Part shown: piece after piece, positions 33,813 through 42,466 of the stretch
Layout of the letters: each line of letters starts with the position of its first letter
How positions within the stretch are numbered: position 1 is the first letter of the stretch
From: Enterococcus_D sp050529585
Lineage (GTDB): Bacteria; Bacillota; Bacilli; Lactobacillales; Enterococcaceae
NCBI RefSeq assembly: GCF_050529585.1
Contig: NZ_CP172882.1
Coordinates: 1,302,001 to 1,366,000, forward strand
Direction: 5' to 3'
DNA length: 64,000 nucleotides
The notes under the pieces: generated by a model
What the model was told of the DNA's origin: nothing
The model's database searches: none
What the model saw: only the letters and a program-made list of their open reading frames with translations
Program-made: the position numbers and the translations under genes

Positions 33813-34757
33813 ATGGAAATAATTGAAATCAGACATCCTTACGACCAAAAGGTGATTCCTGAAACAGATGTAGTTCTCGTATTGGGTTTTTTTGACGGGG
33901 TGCATATTGGCCATCAAAAGGTGATTGCTACTGGACGTGAGATTGCAAAAGAAAAAGGCTATAAATTGGCGTTGATGACATTTAATCAGCATCCGTCGAT
34001 CGTTTTTCAAAAAGTTGATCCAGATGCGATGCAGTATTTGACCAATTTAGAACAAAAAGAACGTCATATGGCAGATTTAGGCATCGATTACTTGTATGAA
34101 GTAGAATTTACCTCTGCTTTTGCAAATTTAGCCCCACAAGATTTTGTTGACCAATACATGGTCGGCTTGCATGCCCAAGTAGTTGTTGCAGGATTCGACT
34201 ATACTTATGGTAAGAAAGCAGCTGCCAATATGTCTTTATTGCCAACATATGCCCAAGAGCGTTTTGAAGTGGTTACTGTACCACAAGAATCGATCAACGA
34301 AGAAAAAGTCAGCTCCACACGGATACGTGCTGCTTTGCAAAATGGTGAGATGGCTGAAGCCAACCGTTTGCTAGGTTATATTTATGAATTCGAAGGTATC
34401 GTGGTCCATGGCGATGCAAGAGGACGTGAATTAGGTTTTCCAACAGCCAATATCAAAGTCAAAAGCACTGTTCGTTTACCTAAAGAAGGCGTGTACGTGA
34501 CCGAACTAAAAGTGGGGGATCGTTGGTATCCTTCTATGGGATCGATCGGCCATAATGATACTTTTGGTCAAGGCAGACAACTTACAGTCGAAATCTACAT
34601 TTTAGATTTTCACCAAGACATCTATGGAGAAACGGTCCAAATTCGCTGGCACCATTTTCTGCGAGATCAAGTTGCCTTCAATGGTGCGGCAGCGTTGATT
34701 GAGCAATTGAAACAAGATGAACAAGATACAAAAGCTTATTTTACCCAAATGGTGTAG
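33813..34757 (+). CDS. ribF: Bifunctional riboflavin kinase / FAD synthetase
   Basis: A 314-residue protein. The N-terminal FMN adenylyltransferase domain shows GFFDGVHIGH at residues 25-34 and VSSTRIR near 165. The C-terminal riboflavin kinase domain starts near residue 185 with GRELGFPTANIK. It makes FMN and FAD from riboflavin and ATP. The truB-ribF pair is standard in Firmicutes, and the 2-base gap suggests coupling. Confidence 0.95.
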   Translation: MEIIEIRHPYDQKVIPETDVVLVLGFFDGVHIGHQKVIATGREIAKEKGYKLALMTFNQHPSIVFQKVDPDAMQYLTNLEQKERHMADLGIDYLYEVEFTSAFANLAPQDFVDQYMVGLHAQVVVAGFDYTYGKKAAANMSLLPTYAQERFEVVTVPQESINEEKVSSTRIRAALQNGEMAEANRLLGYIYEFEGIVVHGDARGRELGFPTANIKVKSTVRLPKEGVYVTELKVGDRWYPSMGSIGHNDTFGQGRQLTVEIYILDFHQDIYGETVQIRWHHFLRDQVAFNGAAALIEQLKQDEQDTKAYFTQMV

Positions 34758-34784
34758 GATGAATGATCGTAGAAACGGGTACGT

Positions 34785-34820
34785 AAAAGAAGGAAAATGC
34801 ATCGTCATTTTCCTTCTTTT
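34785..34820 (+). terminator. Terminator of truB-ribF
   Basis: AAAAGAAGGAAAATG (34785-34799) pairs with CATTTTCCTTCTTTT (34806-34820) around a 6-base loop. Confidence 0.88.
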
Positions 34821-34984
34821 ATTGTGCAATCGAGTAGTTGATGCATTTTATTTTAAAAAAAAGAAAACTATTTTGTGATTTCTAATGATTTCCCAATGAG
34901 GTAAATCGGAATATTCGTTATACTAAAATTATTGAAATGATGAAACTTTATGCATTTTAATGTATAACGAAAGGGAGTCTAGAT

Positions 34985-36721
34985 GTGGGGAAAGTGTTTA
35001 AGAAAAATAACAGCAAAGATTTAACTAAGATGAAAACACCACATACATATGTGATTATTTTTGGTGTGGTCATTATCGCTTGGTTGTTGACATTTTTAGT
35101 GCCAGCAGGAAAATTTAGTACACAGGAAATTGAATATACGGATGCGAATGGAGAGATAAGTACAAGAACTGTTTTGGTTCAAGATTCGTTTCGTTATGCT
35201 TATCCATTGGAACAGGAATTTGTATATGATCAACTGTCCGCATTGGAAGAGGATACGACACAATTAAACGCATTATCCATTGACCCAACTGCACTTGAAG
35301 AGTTACTTGCAGAAGGACCAGACGCCATGGATCAAAGTCAGTTAGACGAAGTCGGATTGACGGATGATGTATTGTATGACTTATATGGTGAGCAGATCTA
35401 TGATACTTCAGAAAAATTACACAAAACAGCGAAAGTTTGGGGAACGGATGACTTTGGCGGTTTTGGTTTCTTGAACTTTGTATTTGAAGGTTTAGTATCT
35501 GGAGATAAATACGGATCTGCGGTAGGTATTGCCGCATTGATATTGGTCGTTGGTGGGGCTTTTGGGATCATTATGCAAACCGGCGCGATCGATGCAGGGA
35601 TTTTTGCTTTCATCAGTAAAACACGGGGATTAGAACGACTGGCACTGCCCTTGCTCTTCTTCGCCTTTTCTTTTGGGGGTGCGACCTTTGGCATGGCCGA
35701 AGAAGTGATTCCATTTTCAATGGTCATGGTACCTTTTGTGATTGCTTTGGGCTATGATTCGATCGTGGCGGTAACCGTAACGTATGTCGCCTCGCAAATT
35801 GGGAACGCCACTTCTTGGATGAGTCCGTTTAGTGTTGCAGTGGCCCAAGGAATCGCTGGTATTCCAGTTCTATCCGGCGCCACTTTCAGAATCATTATGT
35901 GGGTCGTTGTTACAGCATTGTCCGCCGCATACTTGATGATCTATGCAGAAAAAGTCCGCAAACAGCCTGAAAAATCATTGACTTATCAGTCAGATGCGTA
36001 CTTCCGTAATCATTTGGAACAAACATCTAATGAACAAAAACCATTTTTACTAGGGCATAAATTGATTTTAGTGGAAATGTTGGCTGTTCTGATTTGGATC
36101 GTCTGGGGAGTGACCCAAAAAGGTTATTATATCCCAGAAATCGCTTCACAATTCTTTGTGATGGGTCTTGGTGCTGGTTTGATCGCCGTTTTCTTTAAGT
36201 TGGAAAATATGGGCTTGAATGATGTTGCTCGTTCATTTCAATCTGGTGCAGCAGATTTGGCTGGAACAGCGATCGTGGTCGGAATGGCAAAAGGTATATT
36301 GTTAGTCTTAGGCGGATCTGATGCGAATGTACCTTCTGCTTTAAATACGATTTTGCATAGTATTGGCGGCTTGTTGAACAATGTACCTGCAGTGATCGGT
36401 GCTTGGTTTATGTATATTTTCCAAAGTTTATTCAATTTGGTGGTAACATCGAATTCCGGGCAAGCTGCCTTGACGATGCCAATCATGGCACCATTGGCAG
36501 ATCTATTGGGGGTATCTCGACAAATCGCTGTCTTGGCTTACCAGCTTGGTTCAGGTTTCATGGATGCTTTTACACCTGTTTCTGCCAGCCTGATTGGTGT
36601 TCTTGGTGTGGCTCGGATCGAATGGGCAAAATGGGCCAAGTTCCAAATCAAGATGCAAGGATTTCTATTTGTATTAGGTACGATCTTTATTGTGATCGCA
36701 GTTATGATTGGTTTACAGTAA
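34985..36721 (+). CDS. YfcC family membrane transporter
   Basis: A 578-residue integral membrane protein of the YfcC/DcuC-like family (C4-dicarboxylate and amino-acid carriers). The first membrane segment is near residues 20-40, ending FLVPAGKFS. An unusually long, acidic, probably extracellular loop spans about residues 45-160, and some ten more segments follow. The conserved GATFGMAEEVIPF and NSGQAALTMPIMAPL motifs are present. The start is GTG at 34985 with GGGAG upstream. A dipeptidase gene follows 21 bases later, so the cargo may be a small peptide. Confidence 0.85.
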   Translation: MGKVFKKNNSKDLTKMKTPHTYVIIFGVVIIAWLLTFLVPAGKFSTQEIEYTDANGEISTRTVLVQDSFRYAYPLEQEFVYDQLSALEEDTTQLNALSIDPTALEELLAEGPDAMDQSQLDEVGLTDDVLYDLYGEQIYDTSEKLHKTAKVWGTDDFGGFGFLNFVFEGLVSGDKYGSAVGIAALILVVGGAFGIIMQTGAIDAGIFAFISKTRGLERLALPLLFFAFSFGGATFGMAEEVIPFSMVMVPFVIALGYDSIVAVTVTYVASQIGNATSWMSPFSVAVAQGIAGIPVLSGATFRIIMWVVVTALSAAYLMIYAEKVRKQPEKSLTYQSDAYFRNHLEQTSNEQKPFLLGHKLILVEMLAVLIWIVWGVTQKGYYIPEIASQFFVMGLGAGLIAVFFKLENMGLNDVARSFQSGAADLAGTAIVVGMAKGILLVLGGSDANVPSALNTILHSIGGLLNNVPAVIGAWFMYIFQSLFNLVVTSNSGQAALTMPIMAPLADLLGVSRQIAVLAYQLGSGFMDAFTPVSASLIGVLGVARIEWAKWAKFQIKMQGFLFVLGTIFIVIAVMIGLQ

Positions 36722-36742
36722 TCTAGAAGGAGATGGACGAAA

Positions 36743-37927
36743 TTGAAATTGATCAAACAAGTCGACGTCTACACACCAGAACATATTGGAATGAAAGATA
36801 TTTTATTGAGCGGCGACAAAATCGTGGCGATCGAAGATGAAATCCAAGTTGCTGTGACTGGGGTAGAATTAGAAGTGATCGATGGCAAAGAAATGATTGC
36901 TACGCCAGGATTTATCGATTGTCATTTTCATATTTTAGGCGGTGGGGGTGAAGGCGGGTATCAAAACCGCACACCTGAAGTCAAACTGAGTCAACTGACC
37001 ACCGCTGGTGTGACAACTGTTGTCGGATGTTTGGGTACAGATGGTGTCGGCCGTGATATGACGGCATTAATCAGTAAAGCAAAGGGGTTAAAGGCTGAAG
37101 GTATTTCTGCGTATGTGTACGATGGTTCCTACCGGCTGCCCCTTGATCCAGTCACGGATTCGCTGATCAAAGATTTCTTAATGATTGAAGAAGTCATTGG
37201 CATCGGAGAAATTGCCATCTCAGATCATCGTTCCTCGCAACCGACCTTCGATGAATTTACGCGAGCGGCAGCTGATGCCCGTGTTGGTGGTATGCTTTCT
37301 GGAAAAGCTGGAATCATGAATGTCCATCTTGGGGGCGGCAAAAAAAAATATGAACTGATTTTGCGTACCGTTTCGGAAACAGAGATTCCGATCAGTCAGT
37401 TTTTACCAACCCATGCCAATCGAACGAGTGAATTATTTGAAGCCAGTATCGATTTTGCTAAAATGGGCGGAACCATTGATTTCACCGCGAGTGAAGATCC
37501 TGATTTTTGGGAAAAAGAAGATGATGAAGTGCGTTTCAGTAAAGGTTTGAAGCGTTTGTTAGAGGAAGGTATTGGCTTGGATCAATTTACGATGACTTCT
37601 GATGGTCAGGGCAGTTTACCTTATTTTGATGAGAACAACCAATTTATTGGATTGGGGGTCGGCAGTTCTAGGGCATTGATGGTGGGCATCAAAGAAGCGG
37701 TAGAAAAAGAACAGATTCCCTTGGAAATTGCTTTGCGGGCGATTACTTGCAATCCTGCAAAAATCTTGAAGCTACATCAAAAAGGCCAGCTTGCCCAAGG
37801 GATGGATGCCGATCTTTGCTTGTTGAATAAAGCTGATTTAAGTGTTGATACTGTGATTGCGAAAGGACAAGTGATGGTGGCAGATCAGACAGTCAAAGTT
37901 TGGGGCACATTTGAACAACTAACATAA
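36743..37927 (+). CDS. iadA: Isoaspartyl (beta-aspartyl) dipeptidase
   Basis: A 394-residue amidohydrolase that splits beta-aspartyl dipeptides from damaged proteins. Metal ligands are visible: His61 and His63 (DCHFHILGGGGEGG), a His in NVHLGGGK, a His in PTHANRT and the Asp in TSDGQGS. Where the E. coli enzyme has a carboxylated Lys before AISDHRS, this protein has Glu156 (by recalled alignment), which could bridge the metals directly. The start is TTG at 36743 with AAGGAGAT 8 bases upstream. It is the second gene of the transporter operon. Confidence 0.88.
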   Translation: MKLIKQVDVYTPEHIGMKDILLSGDKIVAIEDEIQVAVTGVELEVIDGKEMIATPGFIDCHFHILGGGGEGGYQNRTPEVKLSQLTTAGVTTVVGCLGTDGVGRDMTALISKAKGLKAEGISAYVYDGSYRLPLDPVTDSLIKDFLMIEEVIGIGEIAISDHRSSQPTFDEFTRAAADARVGGMLSGKAGIMNVHLGGGKKKYELILRTVSETEIPISQFLPTHANRTSELFEASIDFAKMGGTIDFTASEDPDFWEKEDDEVRFSKGLKRLLEEGIGLDQFTMTSDGQGSLPYFDENNQFIGLGVGSSRALMVGIKEAVEKEQIPLEIALRAITCNPAKILKLHQKGQLAQGMDADLCLLNKADLSVDTVIAKGQVMVADQTVKVWGTFEQLT

Positions 37928-37934
37928 AAAAAAT

Positions 37935-37972
37935 GCCCCCGATAAAGAGATAACTATCTCTTTATCGGGGGC
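37935..37972. terminator. Strong hairpin between iadA and the reductase gene
   Basis: GCCCCCGATAAAGAGAT (37935-37951) pairs perfectly with 37956-37972 around a 4-base loop. The long T run lies on the minus-strand side, so it mainly ends the reductase transcript; on the plus side the U tract is poor. Confidence 0.9.
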
Positions 37973-37979
37973 TGCGTGT

Positions 37980-38801
37980 TTAGGCTTTTATTTGATCTAA
38001 CCGCGCCATGTCTTCGTCTGAAATCTCAAAATCAACTTTTGCATTGTCGATAATATAGGCTTCATGGACGGATTTAGGCAATGGCAAGATGCCTTTTTGT
38101 AATAAATAACGAATCGATACTTGCGGAATGGAACGTTCGTAAGTATCAGCGATTTGTTGGATTTCTTCATTATCCAACAAACGACCTGTCGCAATTGGGG
38201 AGTAGCCTTCCACCAAAATATCATTTTCTTTGCAGAACGCCAATAAATCTTCGTTCGTACGACCAATATGATACACGTATTGATTGACCATTGGCTTCAC
38301 ATCACAATGATCAAAAATATTTTGTAAATCTTTTTCATCAAAATTTGAGACACCAATCGATTTAACTTTTCCACTTAAATAGGCTTCTTCAAGCGCTTTC
38401 CACACATCGATGTTTTCTAAAAAGAAATCTTTCTTTTCAGGATTGTCTCGCATGATCGACCAAGGGCGTGGGGCATGAATCAAAATCAAATCAATATATC
38501 CTAAATCTAATTTAGCTAGAGAGGCATCGATACTGTCCACCGCTTCTTGATAGCTTTTCAATTCTGCTGGAACTTTGGTTGTGATGAAAATATCTTCTCG
38601 TGACAAACCAGAATCACGAACGGCTTTCCCAACTGCTTCTTCGTTTTTATAAGCAGCGGCTGTATCGATATGACGATAACCATTTTCTAAGGCAATTTTT
38701 ACCGCTTTGTAGGCATCTTCAGGCGAAGACTGCCAAGTACCTAAACCAATTTTTGGAATCTTTAACTGGTTTTGCAATGTGAACGTATCTTGTAAAATCA
38801 C
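37980..38801 (-). CDS. Aldo/keto reductase
   Basis: A 273-residue NADPH-dependent reductase. The catalytic tetrad is present: Asp46, Tyr51, Lys76 and His109 (DTAAAYKNE, TTKVP, LIHAP). It most resembles 2,5-diketogluconate reductase-like enzymes, though the physiological substrate is unknown. It is a single-gene unit with its own promoter on the minus strand. Confidence 0.92.
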   Translation of the reverse strand: MILQDTFTLQNQLKIPKIGLGTWQSSPEDAYKAVKIALENGYRHIDTAAAYKNEEAVGKAVRDSGLSREDIFITTKVPAELKSYQEAVDSIDASLAKLDLGYIDLILIHAPRPWSIMRDNPEKKDFFLENIDVWKALEEAYLSGKVKSIGVSNFDEKDLQNIFDHCDVKPMVNQYVYHIGRTNEDLLAFCKENDILVEGYSPIATGRLLDNEEIQQIADTYERSIPQVSIRYLLQKGILPLPKSVHEAYIIDNAKVDFEISDEDMARLDQIKA

Positions 38802-38843
38802 TTTATCTACCCGCTTTCTGACATATTAGTTGTTTCATTATTT

Positions 38844-38872
38844 ATTATAAAACGTTTTCTTTCACAAAACAA
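38844..38872 (-). promoter_or_regulatory. Promoter of the aldo/keto reductase gene
   Basis: On the minus strand, TTGTTT (38872-38867), 17 bases, TATAAT (38849-38844). The spacer contains the palindrome AAAACGTTTT, a weak resemblance to a CcpA cre site. Confidence 0.65.
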
Positions 38873-38894
38873 TCCTAACGATTACGACAAAAAA

Positions 38895-38923
38895 TTGACA
38901 CGATAGAATAGATTTGGTAAATT
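38895..38923 (+). promoter_or_regulatory. Promoter of the gene at 38958
   Basis: TTGACA (38895-38900), 17 bases, TAAATT (38918-38923) preceded by TGG. The ribosome-binding site follows 20 bases later. Confidence 0.7.
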
Positions 38924-38957
38924 GACAAAAATAAGATTGATATGAAGGGGGATCAAT

Positions 38958-39605
38958 ATGGATACAGCCCAACAGGACTTTACTTACTATCACCGCTCTC
39001 TTATCCAAATGTATCAAGGATATTTTCGGCGGCGCATGATTTTGATTGCTGCTGCTATGCTCATCATCGTGGGCTACTTGTTGTTGATGCAAGAAGGTTA
39101 TATCATCAATGGGTTGTTATTGCTATTGCTGGTTGCTTTAGAAGTTTGGCTCTTCAAGAGATATAATGAAGCAACACATGTGATTGCTGCCTATTTAAAA
39201 GCGAATACGCCGCCACGTGTCGTGCAACTGACTGAATATGAAGATGTTTACGCTTTTGAGCAAGGGGATGGAACGATTGGCCGAATCAAAAAAAGCGGCA
39301 ATCGCAACTTTCCTTCAAACGATAAAGCGTTGACGTTGATGGCTGGCTATCAGAAGGGCTATTTTTTAAAGCAGCCTTTTATATTGCTATACTATGATAT
39401 GCTGGAGACCAAATATGACGAGGCCTATCGGTTAAAAAGAAATCGGCAGAACGGATTTCACCGTTGGTCTAATTTGTTTAGTTTTCGTAGTTTCCGCGAA
39501 TCGATTGGCAATGGCTTTCGTTTCATACTGGGCAATCTGTTTTTTCTGTTTATCATTTATCGCTTGATTCGATATGTGATCCAAATTCTTCGTTTCATTT
39601 TTTAG
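38958..39605 (+). CDS. Unknown membrane protein, 215 residues
   Basis: Not recognised. Two hydrophobic segments lie near residues 28-43 and 48-64, a soluble middle part of about 110 residues follows, and a third hydrophobic segment with basic flanks lies at the C-terminus (from about 190). The middle part has no catalytic motif that I can name. AAGGGGG precedes the ATG, and the gene has its own promoter. It may be an accessory or stress protein of the envelope, but that is only a guess from topology. Confidence 0.75.
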   Translation: MDTAQQDFTYYHRSLIQMYQGYFRRRMILIAAAMLIIVGYLLLMQEGYIINGLLLLLLVALEVWLFKRYNEATHVIAAYLKANTPPRVVQLTEYEDVYAFEQGDGTIGRIKKSGNRNFPSNDKALTLMAGYQKGYFLKQPFILLYYDMLETKYDEAYRLKRNRQNGFHRWSNLFSFRSFRESIGNGFRFILGNLFFLFIIYRLIRYVIQILRFIF

Positions 39606-39676
39606 GCGGCGTTTTCATGATTTTCTTCGCTTGATGAAAAAAATGATAGGAAATTTATTTCTTAAAAAGGTATACT

Positions 39677-39936
39677 AAAAGTACAAAAGGCAAACAATGT
39701 CTTTTTGAACATTTGGTCCTGCTCTTGTGAGGTGAGTCGGCAACACAGGCATGTTTGATTGTTGCGCTAACAGTTTGGGGGAAGTGTTAGTTTTTGCTTT
39801 TATCACAGAAGAATTTTCTGGTGAAAGCAGGAGCAAAAGCGGTTTTTGACCGTACTGAACAAGTGCAGGTATCTTTAAAAAATGAATGTGTACCGTAAGC
39901 AAAGTTTTCCTTCTTCAATTTGGAAAACTTTTTTTG
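39677..39936 (+). ncRNA. Candidate structured non-coding RNA, about 250 nt
   Basis: A -10-like TATACT (39671-39676) is followed by about 250 non-coding bases ending in a good terminator (AAAGTTTTCC 39901-39910 with GGAAAACTTT 39922-39931, then T residues). Internal pairings found by hand are CAATGT/ACATTTG (39695/39709), a long-range TCCTGCT (39717-39723) with AGCAGGA (39826-39832), CTAACA/TGTTAG (39767/39785), TCACAGAA/TTCTGGTGA (39803/39816) and CGGT/ACCG (39840/39849). Size and the GTCCTG start of the core would be compatible with a 6S-type RNA, but I cannot confirm the family. It is not RNase P RNA, tmRNA or SRP RNA by motif. Confidence 0.55.
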
Positions 39937-39977
39937 CGCTGTAAATTTCCCGGATCTTAGGAGATCGCAAGGATCTG

Positions 39978-39986
39978 TGCTACAAT
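39978..39986 (+). promoter_or_regulatory. Extended -10 promoter of hemW
   Basis: TGC directly before TACAAT (39981-39986), 55 bases before the hemW start. No clear -35 box. A GATCT/AGATC inverted pair lies just upstream near 39952-39965. Confidence 0.5.
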
Positions 39987-40040
39987 GAGTGGCGACACAA
40001 AAACAAGCTTGTCTTGCTGAATAAAGGAGAATTGCTTCGG

Positions 40041-41228
40041 ATGATACACCCAGTTATAGAAGAAAAATCAGAAACGAATATTTCTGCTTACATACATATC
40101 CCTTTTTGCGAACATATCTGCTACTATTGCGACTTTAATAAGGTTTTCCTGGAAGGGCAGCCTGTTGATGAGTATATCGAGGCACTGTTGAAAGAAATGA
40201 CACTGACCATAGAGAGATATCCAATTACCGCTAGTGAAACGATCTATGTGGGCGGTGGTACACCAACTTCATTGACTGCTAAACAATTGGATCGTCTGTT
40301 ATCTGGAATCCATCAGATCTTGCCAACTTCAACTACCAAAGAGTTTACGGTAGAGGCAAATCCAGGTGATTTAAGTGAAGACAAAATGATCGTCCTTAAA
40401 AATCATGGCATCGATCGTTTATCGATGGGGGTTCAAACCTTTGATGACCGCTTACTAAAGAAAATCGGTCGCAAGCATACTGCAGCAGATGTTTATGATA
40501 CCGTCAAGATGTTGGAAAAACATGATTTTAAAAATGTGACGATTGATTTGATTTATGCATTGCCTGGTCAAACGATGGAAAGTTTCCGAGATACGTTGAC
40601 CCGGGCAATCGATTTGGGTTTACCCCATTATGCAATGTATTCTTTGATCCTCGAAAATAAAACAATGTTCATGAATTGGGTCAGACAAGGGCGGATGGCG
40701 CTGCCTTCTCAAGAAGCGGAAACGCAAATGTTTGACGAAGCAATCGAAGCGATGGCAAAAGCCGGCCTGAATCAATATGAAATCAGCAATTTTGCCCGTC
40801 CTGGTTATGAGTCCAAACACAATATGATGTACTGGAACAATGCGCATTACTTTGGATTTGGGGCAGGGGCGAGTGGCTATTTGGATCAAACAAGATACAA
40901 AAATAAAGGGCCGATCCAACATTATCTCAGACCGTTGCGAGAGGGAAAATTACCAGTTCATGAAAGAGAAGTACTGACACGTGAAAATCAAATGGAAGAA
41001 GAGTTGTTTTTAGGGTTACGCAAGAAACGTGGCGTTTCTAAAACACGCTTTCAACAAAAATTTGCTGTTTCGTTTCATGAAGTCTACGGATCAGTGACCC
41101 AGAAATTGGTGGCAAAAGGCTGGCTGGCTGAAGACTTAGACAATGTTTATTTAACGAAAGCCGGCATGTTTATTGGAAATGATGTTTTTGAAGCATTTCT
41201 GATCGATCAAGAAAGTACATCAAATTAA
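40041..41228 (+). CDS. hemW: HemW, radical SAM heme chaperone-like protein
   Basis: A 395-residue radical SAM protein of the HemN-like clade now called HemW. The Fe-S motif Cys23-x3-Cys27-x2-Cys30 (CEHICYYC) and the SAM-binding GGGTPTSL stretch are present. HemW is thought to handle heme transfer and lacks coproporphyrinogen oxidase activity. The ATG at 40041 lies 11 bases after AAAGGAG; the frame is open from 40014. It sits before hrcA as in Bacillus, but here a terminator separates it from the heat-shock operon. Confidence 0.9.
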   Translation: MIHPVIEEKSETNISAYIHIPFCEHICYYCDFNKVFLEGQPVDEYIEALLKEMTLTIERYPITASETIYVGGGTPTSLTAKQLDRLLSGIHQILPTSTTKEFTVEANPGDLSEDKMIVLKNHGIDRLSMGVQTFDDRLLKKIGRKHTAADVYDTVKMLEKHDFKNVTIDLIYALPGQTMESFRDTLTRAIDLGLPHYAMYSLILENKTMFMNWVRQGRMALPSQEAETQMFDEAIEAMAKAGLNQYEISNFARPGYESKHNMMYWNNAHYFGFGAGASGYLDQTRYKNKGPIQHYLRPLREGKLPVHEREVLTRENQMEEELFLGLRKKRGVSKTRFQQKFAVSFHEVYGSVTQKLVAKGWLAEDLDNVYLTKAGMFIGNDVFEAFLIDQESTSN

Positions 41229-41250
41229 AAGCAGTTGCGACTGCTTTTTT
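41227..41250 (+). terminator. Terminator of hemW
   Basis: AAAAGCAGT (41227-41235) pairs with ACTGCTTTT (41240-41248) around TGCG and runs into T residues. It begins inside the hemW stop codon. Confidence 0.88.
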
Positions 41251-41264
41251 ATTTTTGAATGGAA

Positions 41265-41291
41265 TTAGCACTCTCGTGTAAAGAGTGCTAA
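41265..41291. promoter_or_regulatory. CIRCE operator 1
   Basis: TTAGCACTC, nine bases, GAGTGCTAA: a perfect match to the HrcA-binding CIRCE element, upstream of the -35 box of the hrcA promoter. Confidence 0.97.
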
Positions 41292-41308
41292 AAAAGAGGG
41301 GTAAATAC

Positions 41309-41336
41309 TTGACATTGGCTGTAGATATGGTATATT
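41309..41336 (+). promoter_or_regulatory. Promoter of the hrcA-grpE-dnaK operon
   Basis: TTGACA (41309-41314), 16 bases, TATATT (41331-41336) preceded by TGG. It is flanked by the two CIRCE operators. Confidence 0.85.
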
Positions 41337-41346
41337 TATAATCGTG

Positions 41347-41373
41347 TTAGCACTTAGTAGGAATGAGTGCTAA
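41347..41373. promoter_or_regulatory. CIRCE operator 2
   Basis: TTAGCACTT, nine bases, GAGTGCTAA: one mismatch in the left arm. It lies at about the transcription start, between promoter and hrcA. Confidence 0.95.
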
Positions 41374-41389
41374 TTGAGGAGTGGATAAC

Positions 41390-42433
41390 ATGTTGACACC
41401 TAGACAACAAATGATATTACACCTCATCATCCAAAATTATACGAATACTGGCCAACCTACGGGGTCAAAACGATTGATGGAGGATGGGGTTGAAGCGAGC
41501 TCTGCAACCATCCGTAATGAGATGAAGGCACTAGAAGCTGCTGGACTTTTATCAAAGACCCATTCTTCATCAGGACGGGTTCCTTCAATCAAAGGGTATC
41601 GCTACTATGTTGATCACCTGTTGAAGCCATCTCAAGTAGGACCATCAGAGTTGCAAACAATTCGTCATTCTTTTGGTAAAGATTTTCATGAAATCAATGA
41701 AATCATTCAACAGTCGGCGACGATTTTATCTAACCTGACAAGTTATACGGCGCTGTCTCTTGGACCGGACGTCAAAGAACGGAAGTTGACCGGGTTTCGA
41801 ATCGTTCCGTTGAATGCGCGGCAGATCATTGCGATCATCGTGACAGACAAGGGAAATGTTGAAAATCAAGTCTTTACATTGCCAGCTTCTTTAAGTGGAG
41901 AAGATTTGGAAAAAATGGTTCGAATCATCAATGATAAATTGATCGGCGAGCCACTGATGACTGTCTATCATCGATTGAGAACGGAAATACCTATGATTTT
42001 GCACAAGTATTTTCAAACGACCGATGGCATCGTTGATTTATTTGATACGATGTTGAGTCATATTTTTGAAGAAAAAATATTTGTCGGTGGTCGAATGAAT
42101 CTATTGGATTTTGAACCGACACAAGATGTCAACCAATTCAAGTCGATGTATTCTTTCATGAAAAACGCAGATCAGCTCACGCAGTTATTGGCACCTAGAG
42201 ATCAAGCAATTCAAATCCGTATCGGATCTGAACTAGGCAACGATTTATTGCAAAATATGAGTTTGATCCAAGCAAGTTATGAAATTGAAGGGCACGGACA
42301 GGGAACGATTGCTTTATTGGGTCCTTCCAGCATGCCGTACTCACGGATGTTTGGCTTGATGGATGCCTTTCGAAGCGAATTAGCCAGCAAATTAGCTGAG
42401 TATTACCGCGCATTGGATCATTCTGATGAATAA
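41390..42433 (+). CDS. hrcA: Heat-inducible transcription repressor HrcA
   Basis: A 347-residue repressor. The N-terminal winged helix (MLTPRQQMILHLIIQNY and SSATIRNEMKALEAAGLL) binds CIRCE, and the rest is the GAF-like dimerisation region. The ATG at 41390 follows GAGGAG by 8 bases; a GTG at 41381 lies inside that site. HrcA needs GroEL to stay active, so it releases both CIRCE sites upstream when chaperones are busy. It is the first gene of the heat-shock operon. Confidence 0.95.
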   Translation: MLTPRQQMILHLIIQNYTNTGQPTGSKRLMEDGVEASSATIRNEMKALEAAGLLSKTHSSSGRVPSIKGYRYYVDHLLKPSQVGPSELQTIRHSFGKDFHEINEIIQQSATILSNLTSYTALSLGPDVKERKLTGFRIVPLNARQIIAIIVTDKGNVENQVFTLPASLSGEDLEKMVRIINDKLIGEPLMTVYHRLRTEIPMILHKYFQTTDGIVDLFDTMLSHIFEEKIFVGGRMNLLDFEPTQDVNQFKSMYSFMKNADQLTQLLAPRDQAIQIRIGSELGNDLLQNMSLIQASYEIEGHGQGTIALLGPSSMPYSRMFGLMDAFRSELASKLAEYYRALDHSDE

Positions 42434-42466
42434 GCGGATATTGGATAAAGAAGGGATGGTACGAAC

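Noticed and set aside
38849..38860. CcpA cre-like palindrome AAAACGTTTT in the reductase promoter
   Set aside because: About three mismatches at informative positions on either strand; too weak to report as a site.
39675..39902. Reverse-strand open frame of 75 codons in the hemW upstream region
   Set aside because: No ribosome-binding site or promoter on that strand; the region is better explained as a plus-strand structured RNA.
39677..39936. RNase P RNA, tmRNA or SRP RNA as identity of the structured RNA
   Set aside because: The expected signatures (GAGGAAAGTCC, a tRNA-like 3' end, the SRP Alu or S-domain motif) are not seen.
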